Positions 18,757-27,678 are shown, counted from the stretch's first letter. The stretch: 64,000 bases of DNA from Flavobacterium oncorhynchi (GCF_002217355.1 NZ_MUHA01000007.1:493519-557518); one strand, 5' to 3'. Numbers and translations: made by a program. Notes: generated from the sequence alone by a model not told the origin.

Positions 18757-18764
18757 CAAAAGTA
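18757..18764 (-). promoter_or_regulatory. -7 box of the sucA-sucB promoter
   Basis: TACTTTTG on the minus strand fits TAnnTTTG and lies 36 bp before the sucA ATG. No good -33 TTG was found at the normal distance, and the region is shared with the divergent outer-membrane protein gene. Confidence 0.4.
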
Positions 18765-18836
18765 CAACAATCGCCTTTATTTAAATCTTTTTTTTACGTA
18801 CTTTTACGTAAAAATTTGTTAAAAATAGACTTAACT

Positions 18837-19388
18837 ATGAATAAAATTCAATTTTCAATCGATTGCAGATCTTTTTTTGTGATTATAGCAGTCTTGTTTT
18901 CCAGTTTTACATTTGCACAGCAGAAGTATGTTATAGACAACAGTAATCATTTTTGGGACAGGGTTCAATTTGGAGGCGGACTTGGTGTTGGAATTGGTTC
19001 AGGTTATACCGATATTTCTGTAATGCCAAGCGCAATTTACAATGTTAATGAAATTGTATCTGTTGGTTTAGGATTGCAATTTGGTTATTTGTCTTCAAAA
19101 AATTACTACGATTCGTTTGTCTATGGAGGAAGTTTAGTTACGCTTGTAAACCCAATTCCAGAAATTCAATTGTCAGCAGAGTTAGAGCAGGTAAGGGTAA
19201 ATACAGATTATGACTCGACTCCATACAGACCAAGTTATTCTGATAATTATTGGAATACTGCTTTGTATCTTGGCGCTGGTTACAGAACAGGAAGTGTTAC
19301 CATTGGTGCACGATATGACGTTTTGTATGATCCAGACAGAAGTTTGTATGGATCTGGATTTATGCCTTTTGTGAGAGTTTATTTCTAA
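18837..19388 (+). CDS. Putative outer-membrane beta-barrel protein
   Basis: A 183-residue protein with a signal peptide ending FTFAQ, Gly- and aromatic-rich alternating strands (GGGLGVGIGSGYTDISVMP and later GAGYRTGSVTIGARYDV), and a terminal aromatic residue (VRVYF) typical of barrel proteins inserted by BamA. I do not recognise a named family. The open frame continues upstream to 18741, but those codons overlap the sucA promoter and the ATG at 18837 gives a clean signal peptide. Divergent from sucA. Confidence 0.7.
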   Translation: MNKIQFSIDCRSFFVIIAVLFSSFTFAQQKYVIDNSNHFWDRVQFGGGLGVGIGSGYTDISVMPSAIYNVNEIVSVGLGLQFGYLSSKNYYDSFVYGGSLVTLVNPIPEIQLSAELEQVRVNTDYDSTPYRPSYSDNYWNTALYLGAGYRTGSVTIGARYDVLYDPDRSLYGSGFMPFVRVYF

Positions 19389-19424
19389 GGGGCTAAGGTT
19401 CTAAGATGCTGAGATTCTAAGTTT
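19387..19424. repeat. Octamer tandem repeat, left copy
   Basis: Four successive 8-bp units of the form CTRAGRTK (CTAAGGTT, CTAAGATG, CTGAGATT, CTAAGTTT) immediately after the stop of the barrel-protein gene. An inverted copy of the same structure lies at 20003-20040, on the other side of the lipoprotein gene. Confidence 0.75.
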
Positions 19425-19438
19425 TTAAATGCAGAAAT

Positions 19439-20026
19439 TTGAAGAAGATTATTTTTATAATTACAGTAATTGTGGCTTTGAGCTGTAACAATTCTAAGAA
19501 GTCAGATGTTGATAATAAAGAGGAAGTGGTTGCAAAAAAAGAGTTGCGACCTTTTTTTGATTCGGATGAAATCAATCATTATTTTGTGGATTATACTCTT
19601 GAAAGCATAATTGATTTTGAGGAAAAAAGTAAAAAATCAAAAAAACATCAGGAGTTTGAAGATTTATTTATAGGATATTTTCCTGATAGTATTCCTAAAA
19701 GAGATTTTGAAGAAATTTTGATAAGTCATAATTATAAGAAATCGAATCTTACTATTAAACAGCAAAAGGAAATTGAAAATGTATTCAGTCAAAAAGATTC
19801 TCTACAAATGAGTGCTTATGCCTGTGTTCCGGAGTATCGGGATATTTTTATCTTCAAAAAGAAAGAAAAGACAATTGGGATAGCAAAAATCTGTTTTAAA
19901 TGTGGTCGTTTCCAAATTATCGGAAGTGAAATTGATACCCAGTATTTTGGACTTTTTGAGGAATTAGATAAATTACATAATATCGTTCGTTCCAATGATA
20001 AAAAACTTAGAACCTCAGGACCTTAG
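19439..20026 (+). CDS. Putative lipoprotein of unknown function
   Basis: A 195-residue protein with a lipoprotein signal (MKKIIFIITVIVALSC, lipidated C16), a Lys/Glu-rich linker and a mixed alpha/beta domain that includes a cysteine pair (KICFKCGRF). The start is TTG at 19439; the ATG ten bases upstream is out of frame. The last four residues (RTSG-P) and the stop codon lie within the right-hand octamer repeat, so the native C-terminus may have been replaced by repeat sequence. Family not recognised. Confidence 0.65.
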   Translation: MKKIIFIITVIVALSCNNSKKSDVDNKEEVVAKKELRPFFDSDEINHYFVDYTLESIIDFEEKSKKSKKHQEFEDLFIGYFPDSIPKRDFEEILISHNYKKSNLTIKQQKEIENVFSQKDSLQMSAYACVPEYRDIFIFKKKEKTIGIAKICFKCGRFQIIGSEIDTQYFGLFEELDKLHNIVRSNDKKLRTSGP

Positions 20027-20040
20027 CCCCTCAGAACCTT
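20003..20040. repeat. Octamer tandem repeat, right copy (inverted)
   Basis: On the minus strand the units CTGAGGGG, CTAAGGTC, CTGAGGTT, CTAAGTTT follow each other at exact 8-bp spacing, the same arrangement as at 19387-19424 but inverted. It contains the 3' end of the lipoprotein gene and abuts the stop of the convergent 117-residue gene. Confidence 0.75.
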
Positions 20041-20393
20041 TACTTATAATAATTCCTAAACCAAACCTTCTGCCATTCTCTTTTTAAAATCAGAAAAGCA
20101 ACCTGTTCAGCCAAGATTACTAAATCAGAACCGTCGAGTTTTTTGATTTCGTTTTCAGAAACATCAATGATATAAAGCAGATTTAAGTATTCAGCAAATT
20201 TGTACTGAATCATTCTGTAGATTTTTTCGTGAAGCTGAATTTTTAGTTCTTCGGGAGAAACGCTTAACGGAAAATCGATTCCTTCATTGGCCAAATTAAA
20301 ATCTTTGTTGATTTGCTCAATCAGACTTAAATATAAGTTTTCTCTCTCGGCATCAGCCAATAAAAAATCGGTATTTTCAGGAATCGGAAACAT
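20040..20393 (-). CDS. Conserved hypothetical protein
   Basis: A 117-residue soluble, mostly helical protein without signal peptide or transmembrane segment (MFPIPENTDFLLADAE...). Acidic-to-neutral composition and ordinary codon use suggest a real gene. It lies 41 bp downstream of the LacI-type regulator in the same direction and may be transcribed with it. I do not recognise a family or function. Confidence 0.65.
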   Translation of the reverse strand: MFPIPENTDFLLADAERENLYLSLIEQINKDFNLANEGIDFPLSVSPEELKIQLHEKIYRMIQYKFAEYLNLLYIIDVSENEIKKLDGSDLVILAEQVAFLILKREWQKVWFRNYYK

Positions 20394-20434
20394 TGATGCT
20401 TTTTAAGAATTGAGGCAAAGTTAAAACTAAAAAA

Positions 20435-21460
20435 TCATTTTACAGTCGATTCTCGTTCTATGATTCTCGTTGGAAGTTCTATAATTTGATGCGTTATTGG
20501 CCGATGTTCTTTCATATCGGCAATTTCATCAATTAAAATAGAAACTGCAGTATGTCCCATTTCAAATCCAGGCTGATCGATTGTTGTTAATTTAGGCGAA
20601 ATAACGGTACTCATAAACCAGTTGCTAAAACCAAAAACAGCCACCTGATCCGGTGTTTTGATTCCCGCCTCATTAAAATATTTTATAATGCCAATGGCAA
20701 CCAAATCGGTAATCGCAAAAATGGCGTCTATATCTGGATTCTCGGTCATTATTTTTTGGGCATTTTCGTAGCCGTCTTCAAAATCAGTATTGTTGTCGCA
20801 AACATAAACTAGTTTCGAATCATATTCTATTCCGTGCGCTTCAAGGGCTCTTTTATAGCCAAGAAAACGATCAATCGAATTTTGCGGCACATACGAACCT
20901 CTAAAATGCGCAATTCTTTTGTAGCCTTTACTAATAAGATAGGAAACTGCATCAAAAGCCGCTTTGGCATCATTAATCACCACTTTAGAGCAATCCACTC
21001 TTTTGGCAATTTTATCAAACAAAACAACAGGCGTGTTTTTACGAATGGCTTCATTAATATGAGAGAAATCATCGGTCTCGTTCGAAAGTGACATTAAAAC
21101 ACCGTCAACCCGCTTTTGAATCAATAAAGCAAGCTGTTTTTTCTCCATCTCATATTTTTCGTTCGATTGTAATATGATAACCAGATAACCTCTCTTTTCG
21201 GCTTCTTCTAAAATTCCGTTTAATACACTCGAAAAAAAGTGGTGAACAGTTGCAGGAATAATGACACCAATAGTTTTGGTTTCGTTGGTTCTTAAATTAA
21301 CCGCAACAGAATTAGGCATATAGTTCATCGTTTCGGCCATTTCGATAACTTTGGCGCGGGTCGATTTACTAATGTCCGTATATCCTTTTAACGCTTTTGA
21401 AACCGTTGTAACAGATATTCCTAATGCTGAGGCTATGTCTATTAATTTTGTGTCATTCAT
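20435..21460 (-). CDS. LacI-family transcriptional regulator of the trehalose locus
   Basis: A 341-residue regulator: N-terminal helix-turn-helix and hinge helix (residues 3-56: IDIASALGISVTTVSKALKG, then MNYMPNSVAVNLRT), followed by a periplasmic-binding-protein-like sensor domain beginning TIGVIIPATVHHFF. Such proteins respond to a sugar or sugar derivative. It is transcribed away from the receptor-permease-trehalase genes, and two LacI-type operators lie in the shared intergenic region (21507-21544), so it almost certainly controls that group. The effector is probably trehalose or a derivative (inference). Confidence 0.92.
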   Translation of the reverse strand: MNDTKLIDIASALGISVTTVSKALKGYTDISKSTRAKVIEMAETMNYMPNSVAVNLRTNETKTIGVIIPATVHHFFSSVLNGILEEAEKRGYLVIILQSNEKYEMEKKQLALLIQKRVDGVLMSLSNETDDFSHINEAIRKNTPVVLFDKIAKRVDCSKVVINDAKAAFDAVSYLISKGYKRIAHFRGSYVPQNSIDRFLGYKRALEAHGIEYDSKLVYVCDNNTDFEDGYENAQKIMTENPDIDAIFAITDLVAIGIIKYFNEAGIKTPDQVAVFGFSNWFMSTVISPKLTTIDQPGFEMGHTAVSILIDEIADMKEHRPITHQIIELPTRIIERESTVK

Positions 21461-21506
21461 GAAATAAATGTACTAAAAAATAAACTGCATTGAGGAAAAA
21501 ATAATT

Positions 21507-21544
21507 TTCGAAAACGTTTTAGGTGATTTCGAAAACGTTTTCGA
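21507..21544. promoter_or_regulatory. Two tandem LacI-type operators
   Basis: CGAAAACGTTTTAG (21509-21522) and the perfect palindrome CGAAAACGTTTTCG (21530-21543). Both have the central CG of LacI-family sites and their centres are 21 bp apart, two helical turns, so two dimers would bind the same face. They lie between the divergent regulator and receptor genes. Confidence 0.85.
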
Positions 21545-21577
21545 TTTTTAATTCTTATATTCCTTATTATTTGTTTT

Positions 21578-21585
21578 TAAGTTTG
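21578..21585 (+). promoter_or_regulatory. -7 box of the trehalose-locus promoter
   Basis: TAAGTTTG matches TAnnTTTG, 39 bp before the receptor ATG. No TTG occurs at the normal -33 distance. The two operators end 33 bp upstream of this box, so they flank rather than cover the promoter. Confidence 0.45.
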
Positions 21586-21624
21586 ACAGTGATAACCATA
21601 ATTACTAACTAACCGAACAAAAAA

Positions 21625-24264
21625 ATGAAAAAGCTGCACCATTATTTAGGTACATTATTTTTAATGTTTTGCCTATTTTTTTTACCCAATAATCTGTTTG
21701 CCCAAAATACAGCCAAAGTTTCTGGAAAAGTACTCGACGATAGCGGCGTGACAGTTCCAGGAGCAAATGTAACGCTTAAGGAAACAGGAAAAAGTACCGT
21801 TACAGATGAAAACGGAGGATATTCATTCTCAAACATCGAAGCAGGAACATATACTATTATTGCAACGAGCGTAGGGTATAAAACTTTCGAGAAAAAAATA
21901 GCTGTAAAAGAAGGAGAATCAGTCGAAGCGAATTTACTTCTTGAAGGAGAATCGCAAAGTTTAAAAGAAGTTGTAGTAACAGGTTCGTCTGCTCCAAGAT
22001 CTAAATTAGAATCCAGCGTTGCCATTACCACATTAGGCGCAAAAGCAATCGAAGACAGAGCGCCATCGAGTACTGCTGCTTTATTACAGACCATTCCGGG
22101 ATTTGTAGTTGAAGCATCTGGAGGAGAAATTGGAAACAACCTTTTTGCGAGAGGAATCCCTTCTGCGGGAGCTTATGAATATGTACAAATTCAAGAAGAC
22201 GGATTACCGGTTTTTGAAGATGGAGCTTTGCAATTTGCCAATGCAGATACATTTTACAGATTAGACGAAACTGTAAGCAAAATGGAAGCTGTTCGTGGAG
22301 GTTCTGCCTCAATTTTTGCCAACAATGCTCCGGGTGGAATCATCAACTTTATTTCTAAAACAGGTCAGAATGATTTTCAGGGAAGAGCAAAATTCACGAC
22401 TTCAGATTACGGAATGTTCAGAACCGATCTTAATTTATCAGGCGCTTTAATTCAGGATAAATTATTTTTTAATGTCGGCGGATTTTACAGATCTGATAAT
22501 GGTGTAAGAAATACTGGTTTTACAGCCAATAAAGGCGGACAAATAAAAGGAAACATTACCTATAAATTTGACGACAACGATTATTTAAGAGTGAATTTTA
22601 AGCATCTTGACGACAGAAATACATTCTATTTGCCAATTCCGCTAAAAAGCAATAACGGAAAAGTAGAAGGCATTCCGGGATTTAATCCGAATTACGGAAC
22701 ATTGACTTCGGTAAATTTAAGTCATTTAAATGTTCCTCAATACGGAGGAGGAACTTTTAGCGCAGACTTAGAAGATGGTTCACATCCAATTATTAACTCA
22801 ATTGGTGCTGAATTCAAAAAGAAAATATCGGAAAAAGTAACGTTTAAAAATTCGTTTAAAAACACCAATATCGATTTAAATTACAATGCGATTTTTCCAA
22901 ATGGCGGACCTTGGACTCAAGATGCCTATGCAACAAGCGTTCAAAATACAACAGCAGGGAACTTAGCTTATACTTACGTAGACAATGGTGCGACGCTTGA
23001 TCCAAACGCTTTAATTATGAGAGCAGATCTTTGGCACATTGAGAAAAAGATGAACAACTTTGCTAATAATTTCTCTTTTTCTTTTGATTTAGATCCGGTG
23101 CAGTTAACAGCAGGTTACTACTATTCTAACTGGAAATCTAACCAATACTGGAACTGGAATTCTTATTTAGTAGGTGTTTCAGATAATCCGAGATTGTTAA
23201 ATGTAAAAGACAATACAACCGGAATTAATCATACATGGAATGGTATAGAAAGAATTACATGGTTAGAAAGAGATGCACAGACAAAAGGACTTTTGAATGA
23301 TGTTTATGCTGATGCCGAAATTAAAGCTACAGACAAATTAACTTTTAATGCAGGTTTAAGATATAATAAAGACAAATATTCAGGATACAGAGATAATGCC
23401 AGATTTTTTGCCGAAGATTTAGGAATTTTAGATAATAATACGGCTGACGATAAGGTTACAACTGTAAAAGGAAATCCTTATACATATTGGAGATATGATG
23501 TAAGCGAATGGTCGTATACTGCCGCAGGAAACTACAAATTCAACGATAACATGGCTTCGTATGTTCGTTACAGCCACGGATTTAGATCTCCAATCGAAGA
23601 ATCATTTTATGATAACGCAGCCGATTTAAGCAAATTAGAAAACACAGAAGTTAATCAGTTTGAATTAGGATATAAATATGCAAGTTCTTTCTTCTCTGTA
23701 AACGCGAATTTGTTTCACATGAATCTGAAAAATGTTGCCTTCACGGATATTTTATCTGACGGATCTTCAGAAAATAAATTTGCCGATGTAAACAATATTG
23801 GTCTTGAGGTAGAAGCCAATGCAAGATACGAAATGGTGAAACTGAACTTTACATTTACCGTTCAAAAACCAGAATACGACAATTTTACAGGAACAAATGC
23901 AGATGGTTCTACTTTTGATTTTAACGGAAATACAGCAAGAAGAATCCCTAAGTTTTTCTGTAACCTAAGACCAGAAGTCGATATTACAAAAGATTTTACA
24001 GCGTATGTTCAGTTTTCTTATTTCGATAAAAAATTCACGAATCAGGATAACAAACAAGTTTTACCGGCTTACAAAGAAGTGGGAGCAGGATTAAGTTACA
24101 AGTATAACAATCTTCGTTTTGCAGTCGATGCTTCGAATTTATTCAATGAAATTGGTTTAACAGAAGGAGATCCAAGACAAACAACATCTGCAGCAAGCGA
24201 TGTGTTTATGGCAAGACCTATTTTAGGACGTGCTTTTAGATTTTCGGTAGCGATTAATTTCTAA
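21625..24264 (+). CDS. TonB-dependent receptor of the trehalose locus
   Basis: An 879-residue outer-membrane receptor: signal peptide (to about residue 26), carboxypeptidase-regulatory-like domain (28-112), plug (about 125-240, with VSKMEAVRGGSASIFANNAPGG split across the usual plug end) and a beta barrel ending AFRFSVAINF. No SusD-type lipoprotein accompanies it, so it is not a classical SusC/D pair. Position upstream of a permease and a trehalase and downstream of LacI operators indicates uptake of trehalose or a trehalose-containing compound across the outer membrane (inference). Confidence 0.9.
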   Translation: MKKLHHYLGTLFLMFCLFFLPNNLFAQNTAKVSGKVLDDSGVTVPGANVTLKETGKSTVTDENGGYSFSNIEAGTYTIIATSVGYKTFEKKIAVKEGESVEANLLLEGESQSLKEVVVTGSSAPRSKLESSVAITTLGAKAIEDRAPSSTAALLQTIPGFVVEASGGEIGNNLFARGIPSAGAYEYVQIQEDGLPVFEDGALQFANADTFYRLDETVSKMEAVRGGSASIFANNAPGGIINFISKTGQNDFQGRAKFTTSDYGMFRTDLNLSGALIQDKLFFNVGGFYRSDNGVRNTGFTANKGGQIKGNITYKFDDNDYLRVNFKHLDDRNTFYLPIPLKSNNGKVEGIPGFNPNYGTLTSVNLSHLNVPQYGGGTFSADLEDGSHPIINSIGAEFKKKISEKVTFKNSFKNTNIDLNYNAIFPNGGPWTQDAYATSVQNTTAGNLAYTYVDNGATLDPNALIMRADLWHIEKKMNNFANNFSFSFDLDPVQLTAGYYYSNWKSNQYWNWNSYLVGVSDNPRLLNVKDNTTGINHTWNGIERITWLERDAQTKGLLNDVYADAEIKATDKLTFNAGLRYNKDKYSGYRDNARFFAEDLGILDNNTADDKVTTVKGNPYTYWRYDVSEWSYTAAGNYKFNDNMASYVRYSHGFRSPIEESFYDNAADLSKLENTEVNQFELGYKYASSFFSVNANLFHMNLKNVAFTDILSDGSSENKFADVNNIGLEVEANARYEMVKLNFTFTVQKPEYDNFTGTNADGSTFDFNGNTARRIPKFFCNLRPEVDITKDFTAYVQFSYFDKKFTNQDNKQVLPAYKEVGAGLSYKYNNLRFAVDASNLFNEIGLTEGDPRQTTSAASDVFMARPILGRAFRFSVAINF

Positions 24265-24283
24265 ATTTATAAGTCAACATAGA

Positions 24284-24327
24284 GTTACTGTAGAGGCGCG
24301 CAGAGTAGTGCGTCTCTGCACAGTAAC
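24284..24327. repeat. Intergenic hairpin between receptor and permease genes
   Basis: Imperfect inverted repeat: GTTACTGTAGAGGCGC (24284-24299) against GCGTCTCTGCACAGTAAC (24310-24327). No T-run follows. Such GC-rich hairpins inside an otherwise AT-rich operon may be a dispersed element or an mRNA processing or stabilising site. Confidence 0.6.
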
Positions 24328-24354
24328 AGTAAAGCACAGACAAACAAATAAAAA

Positions 24355-25575
24355 ATGAAAAACATAGGAATTAAAATCTCGCTCTATCTTAATTATTTTG
24401 TCTTCGCTATTTTATTAAACAGTGTAGGAATTGTGATTTTAAAATCGCAGAAAAATTACGGAGTCGATGAAGTTCAGGCGAGTATTTTAGAAGCTTTTAA
24501 AGACATGCCAATTGCAATTGTATCCTTTTTTATAGCCTCTTTTTTACCAAGAATAGGCTATAGAAAAGCGATGTTAATAGGATTAGGTTTGGTTACTTTA
24601 GCCTGTATTTCTATGTATTTTGGAAACTCATTCGACAATGCAAAAATTCTTTTTGCTACCGTTGGAGTTTCGTTTGCCTTGATAAAAGTTTCCGTTTATT
24701 CATTAATAGGAACCGTAACCGAAACCAAAAAAGAACACAACGCTTTAATGAGCAGTATTGAAGGTTTTTTTATGGTAGGAATTGCACTGGCTTATTTTTT
24801 ATTTCCAGCTTTTAATAACGAAAATGATCCCAATTCATGGTTAAATGTTTATTGGTTATTGGCAGGATTATCGTTTGTGTCTTTTCTGTTTTTACGCTTT
24901 GTAAAATTTGAAGAGACCGAAGTTGCAGCAGGAGCAAACCTCAAAGATGATTTCTTGCAGATGTTTAAATTAATGGCAAAATTGCTGACAGTTATTTTTG
25001 TAATCAGCGTTTTTTTATTTGTAATGATTGAACAGGGAATTCTTTCCTGGTTACCCACATTCAACACAAAAGTGCTTCATCTTCCGGAAAACATCAGCAT
25101 TATGATGGCTAGTATTTTGGCTATTTCATTAGCTATTGGAAGAATGATTGCTGGTATTGTAACCAAAAAAGTAAACTGGATTTGGGTGTTGAGTTTCTGT
25201 ATTATTTCTGCCATGCTTCTCGTGACATTTGTATTGCCAAAAACAGTAAGATTAGAAGTAAAAAGCATCAATACACTTTCAGATATTCCGTTAATTGGTT
25301 TTGCATTTCCTTTAATAGGATTGTTTATTGCGCCCATTTATCCGTTATTAAATTCTATAGTGTTGAGTGCCCTGCCAAAAAATCTGCAAAGTTCTATGAC
25401 TGGATTAATTGTAATTTTTTCTGCTCTTGGCGGGACTTTGGGTTCCAGAATAACAGGCTGGCTGTTTAAAAATGAAGGCCCTGAAAAAGCTTTTTATTTT
25501 ACCTTAATTCCAATGACCTTATTATTGATCTCCTTTTTTATTCTTAAAAAAATAACTGCAAAAGATGAAATTTAA
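24355..25575 (+). CDS. MFS permease, probable trehalose importer
   Basis: A 406-residue major facilitator with 12 predicted membrane helices and the characteristic basic loop between helices 2 and 3 (LPRIGYRKAMLIGLG). It has no signal peptide beyond the first helix. Its last 11 bases overlap the start of the trehalase gene, a strong sign of coupled translation, so the transported sugar should be the substrate of that cytoplasmic enzyme. Substrate assignment is by context. Confidence 0.85.
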   Translation: MKNIGIKISLYLNYFVFAILLNSVGIVILKSQKNYGVDEVQASILEAFKDMPIAIVSFFIASFLPRIGYRKAMLIGLGLVTLACISMYFGNSFDNAKILFATVGVSFALIKVSVYSLIGTVTETKKEHNALMSSIEGFFMVGIALAYFLFPAFNNENDPNSWLNVYWLLAGLSFVSFLFLRFVKFEETEVAAGANLKDDFLQMFKLMAKLLTVIFVISVFLFVMIEQGILSWLPTFNTKVLHLPENISIMMASILAISLAIGRMIAGIVTKKVNWIWVLSFCIISAMLLVTFVLPKTVRLEVKSINTLSDIPLIGFAFPLIGLFIAPIYPLLNSIVLSALPKNLQSSMTGLIVIFSALGGTLGSRITGWLFKNEGPEKAFYFTLIPMTLLLISFFILKKITAKDEI

Positions 25576-27433
25576 ACTCCATATAACCCAAACCATCGAA
25601 AAATTATTGGCTCAGGAAGATACTGACGGCGATAAAAAAATTACAATAGATGACCACGGTCCTAAAAGTTTTTTATTGAATGATGAAAACGGAAATTCGG
25701 CAGTAATTGAAGGAACTTATCAACTTTCGAATTTATTGCAGGAACTGGCTCTGGCTAAGAAAAACAACACCGAATTTGCTTCAATAGATTTAAATGAAAT
25801 CACCGAAGATCCTGTAAAAAGAATTTCAAGAAAAATAAAAGACCTGTATTGGAGCGGTCTTACCCGAACAATTGATGCCATTGGCGTAAAGAAAATTCTG
25901 GAAGACGATAAAATCGAAAACGAATTTGCCTATTTGTACGTGCCTTTTGGAGACGAAATTGTTTTTGATTATTTCAAGAAATTAGAAGCTTCAACACCAA
26001 AGTTAAAAGCGGTGCAGATGCCTAAAAATATTACGCCCGAATATGTTTTATCGTTGAATAAAAAACCGGGAATTCTGGCATTGGCACTTCAAATAAAAAA
26101 CAATGAAATCTCGGGAGTTCCGTTTGTGGTTCCCGGCGGCAGATTCAATGAAATGTACGGCTGGGACAGTTATTTTATTGCCAAAGGACTTTTAATTGAT
26201 GATAAAATTGAGCTTGCTTTAGGTATTGCGGAGAATTTTAAATACCAAATTGATCATTACGGAAAAATTCTAAATGCTAACCGAAGTTATTATTTAACCC
26301 GCACACAGCCGCCGCTTTATTCTTCGCTTATTATTGATGTTTTAGAAAAATCAAATCCAGATATTTTTTGGATAGAAAGACATTTAAAAACGGTTATAAA
26401 AGAATATCAAACCGTTTGGATGGAAGAGGGAAAACGACTTACGGCGAACGGTTTAAATCGTTATAAAGCGGAAGGAATCGGACTTCCGTTTGAGGTAGAA
26501 GAAGGACATTTTGATGATATTCTCGAGCAGTTTGCACCAAAATATAAGCTGTCTACACGTGAATTTGAAAAAAAATATCTTGAACGAGAAGTGGTTGATG
26601 AAGAACTCGATAAATATTTTATTCATGATCGAAGTATGCGCGAAAGCGGTCACGATACAACCAATAGATTAGTTGGAATTTGTGCCAATTTAAATACAGT
26701 TGCGATCAATAGTTTACTCTATAAGTACGAAACGGATATTGCTTTTTTGATTCAGAAATATTTTAAAAACGAATTTCAATATTTTGAAGACAAATCGTTT
26801 TCAAGTGAATATTGGCTGCAAAAGGCTTCTTCGAGAAAAGAAAAAATAAACAAATTATTATGGAATTCTGAAAACGGAATTTATTTCGATTATGATTTTG
26901 TGAATGAAAAGCAACATGTTTTTGATGCTGCGACCACTTTTTATCCGCTTTGGGCCAAAATAAGCACGCCGGAACAAGCCGAAATTTTGGTAAAAAAGAC
27001 ACTTCCGAAATTTAAAATGAAAGGCGGAATTGCAGGAAGTACCAAAGAATCGATTGCAGGTATAGATGAAAATGCACCAATGCGCCAATGGGATTATCCG
27101 TTTGGCTGGGCACCGCATCAAATGCTTTTGTGGGAGGGTTTGCTGAATTATAATTTTAATGAAGAAGCTCAAGAAATGGTCTACAGATGGCTTTGGCTCA
27201 TTACCAGAAACGCGGTGGATTACAACGGAACGATTCCGGAGAAATTTGATTTATCGATTAGCTCACACAAAATTTTCGCCGAATACGGAAACGTAGGAAC
27301 CGAATTTAATTATATAACTGAAGAAGGTTTTGGATGGATGAATGCTTCGTATCAGTATGGTTTAACGATTTTAAAAGACGATTTAAAACAAAAATTATCA
27401 GATTTAGTGGATCCAGATGATTTGTTTTCATAA
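25565..27433 (+). CDS. Cytoplasmic alpha,alpha-trehalase (GH37) with calcium-loop N-terminus
   Basis: A 622-residue glycoside hydrolase family 37 enzyme that splits trehalose into two glucoses. Both family signatures are intact: PGGRFNEMYGWDSY (residues 190-203) and QWDYPFGWAP (508-517). There is no signal peptide. Residues 19-30 form a 12-residue EF-hand-like loop (D19, D21, D23, D30) followed by HGPK, the arrangement known from the calcium-binding domain of fungal neutral trehalases. Its ATG lies within the end of the permease gene. Last gene of the trehalose operon. Confidence 0.93.
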   Translation: MKFKLHITQTIEKLLAQEDTDGDKKITIDDHGPKSFLLNDENGNSAVIEGTYQLSNLLQELALAKKNNTEFASIDLNEITEDPVKRISRKIKDLYWSGLTRTIDAIGVKKILEDDKIENEFAYLYVPFGDEIVFDYFKKLEASTPKLKAVQMPKNITPEYVLSLNKKPGILALALQIKNNEISGVPFVVPGGRFNEMYGWDSYFIAKGLLIDDKIELALGIAENFKYQIDHYGKILNANRSYYLTRTQPPLYSSLIIDVLEKSNPDIFWIERHLKTVIKEYQTVWMEEGKRLTANGLNRYKAEGIGLPFEVEEGHFDDILEQFAPKYKLSTREFEKKYLEREVVDEELDKYFIHDRSMRESGHDTTNRLVGICANLNTVAINSLLYKYETDIAFLIQKYFKNEFQYFEDKSFSSEYWLQKASSRKEKINKLLWNSENGIYFDYDFVNEKQHVFDAATTFYPLWAKISTPEQAEILVKKTLPKFKMKGGIAGSTKESIAGIDENAPMRQWDYPFGWAPHQMLLWEGLLNYNFNEEAQEMVYRWLWLITRNAVDYNGTIPEKFDLSISSHKIFAEYGNVGTEFNYITEEGFGWMNASYQYGLTILKDDLKQKLSDLVDPDDLFS

Positions 27434-27490
27434 GCCTTCGACTTCGCTCAGGATGACAATAGTAATGTCAGGCTGAGCGAAGTCGAAGCT
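27434..27490. repeat. Dispersed inverted repeat, TTCGACTTCGCTCAG family (copy 1)
   Basis: Left arm 27436-27458 begins CTTCGACTTCGCTCAG and right arm 27466-27488 ends CTGAGCGAAGTCGAAG; 23-base arms with two mismatches and a 7-base loop. It directly follows the trehalase stop. The same arm sequence recurs at 39091-39113 and at 45945-46027. Confidence 0.85.
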
Positions 27491-27522
27491 CTTTTAAATG
27501 TCGAAAAATGACAAAAAACGAC

Positions 27523-27623
27523 AAACCCGACAGGTTTTAAAAATCTATCGGGTTTACTATCGTAATAAAAGTGAAGATTTTTTTCGTCGTGAATTACACA
27601 AATTGCACTAATTTAATTAGTGC
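27523..27623. repeat. Two further hairpin elements between convergent genes
   Basis: First, AAACCCGA (27523-27530) pairs with TCGGGTTT (27548-27555), with additional imperfect pairing inside. Second, a 19-base palindrome GCACTAATT-T-AATTAGTGC (27605-27623). Neither has a clear T-run. Together with the preceding repeat the 245 bp between trehalase and the polyprenyl synthase gene consists almost entirely of palindromic elements. Confidence 0.65.
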
Positions 27624-27678
27624 GGAAACTCGCGGTAAACAAAAAAATCTTATAATTCTTAAAATCTATGGTTAAAAG

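Noticed and set aside
24284..24327. Hairpin after the trehalose receptor gene as a true terminator
   Set aside because: There is no T-run after the stem, and the permease and trehalase genes downstream have no obvious separate promoter, so it is listed as a repeat.
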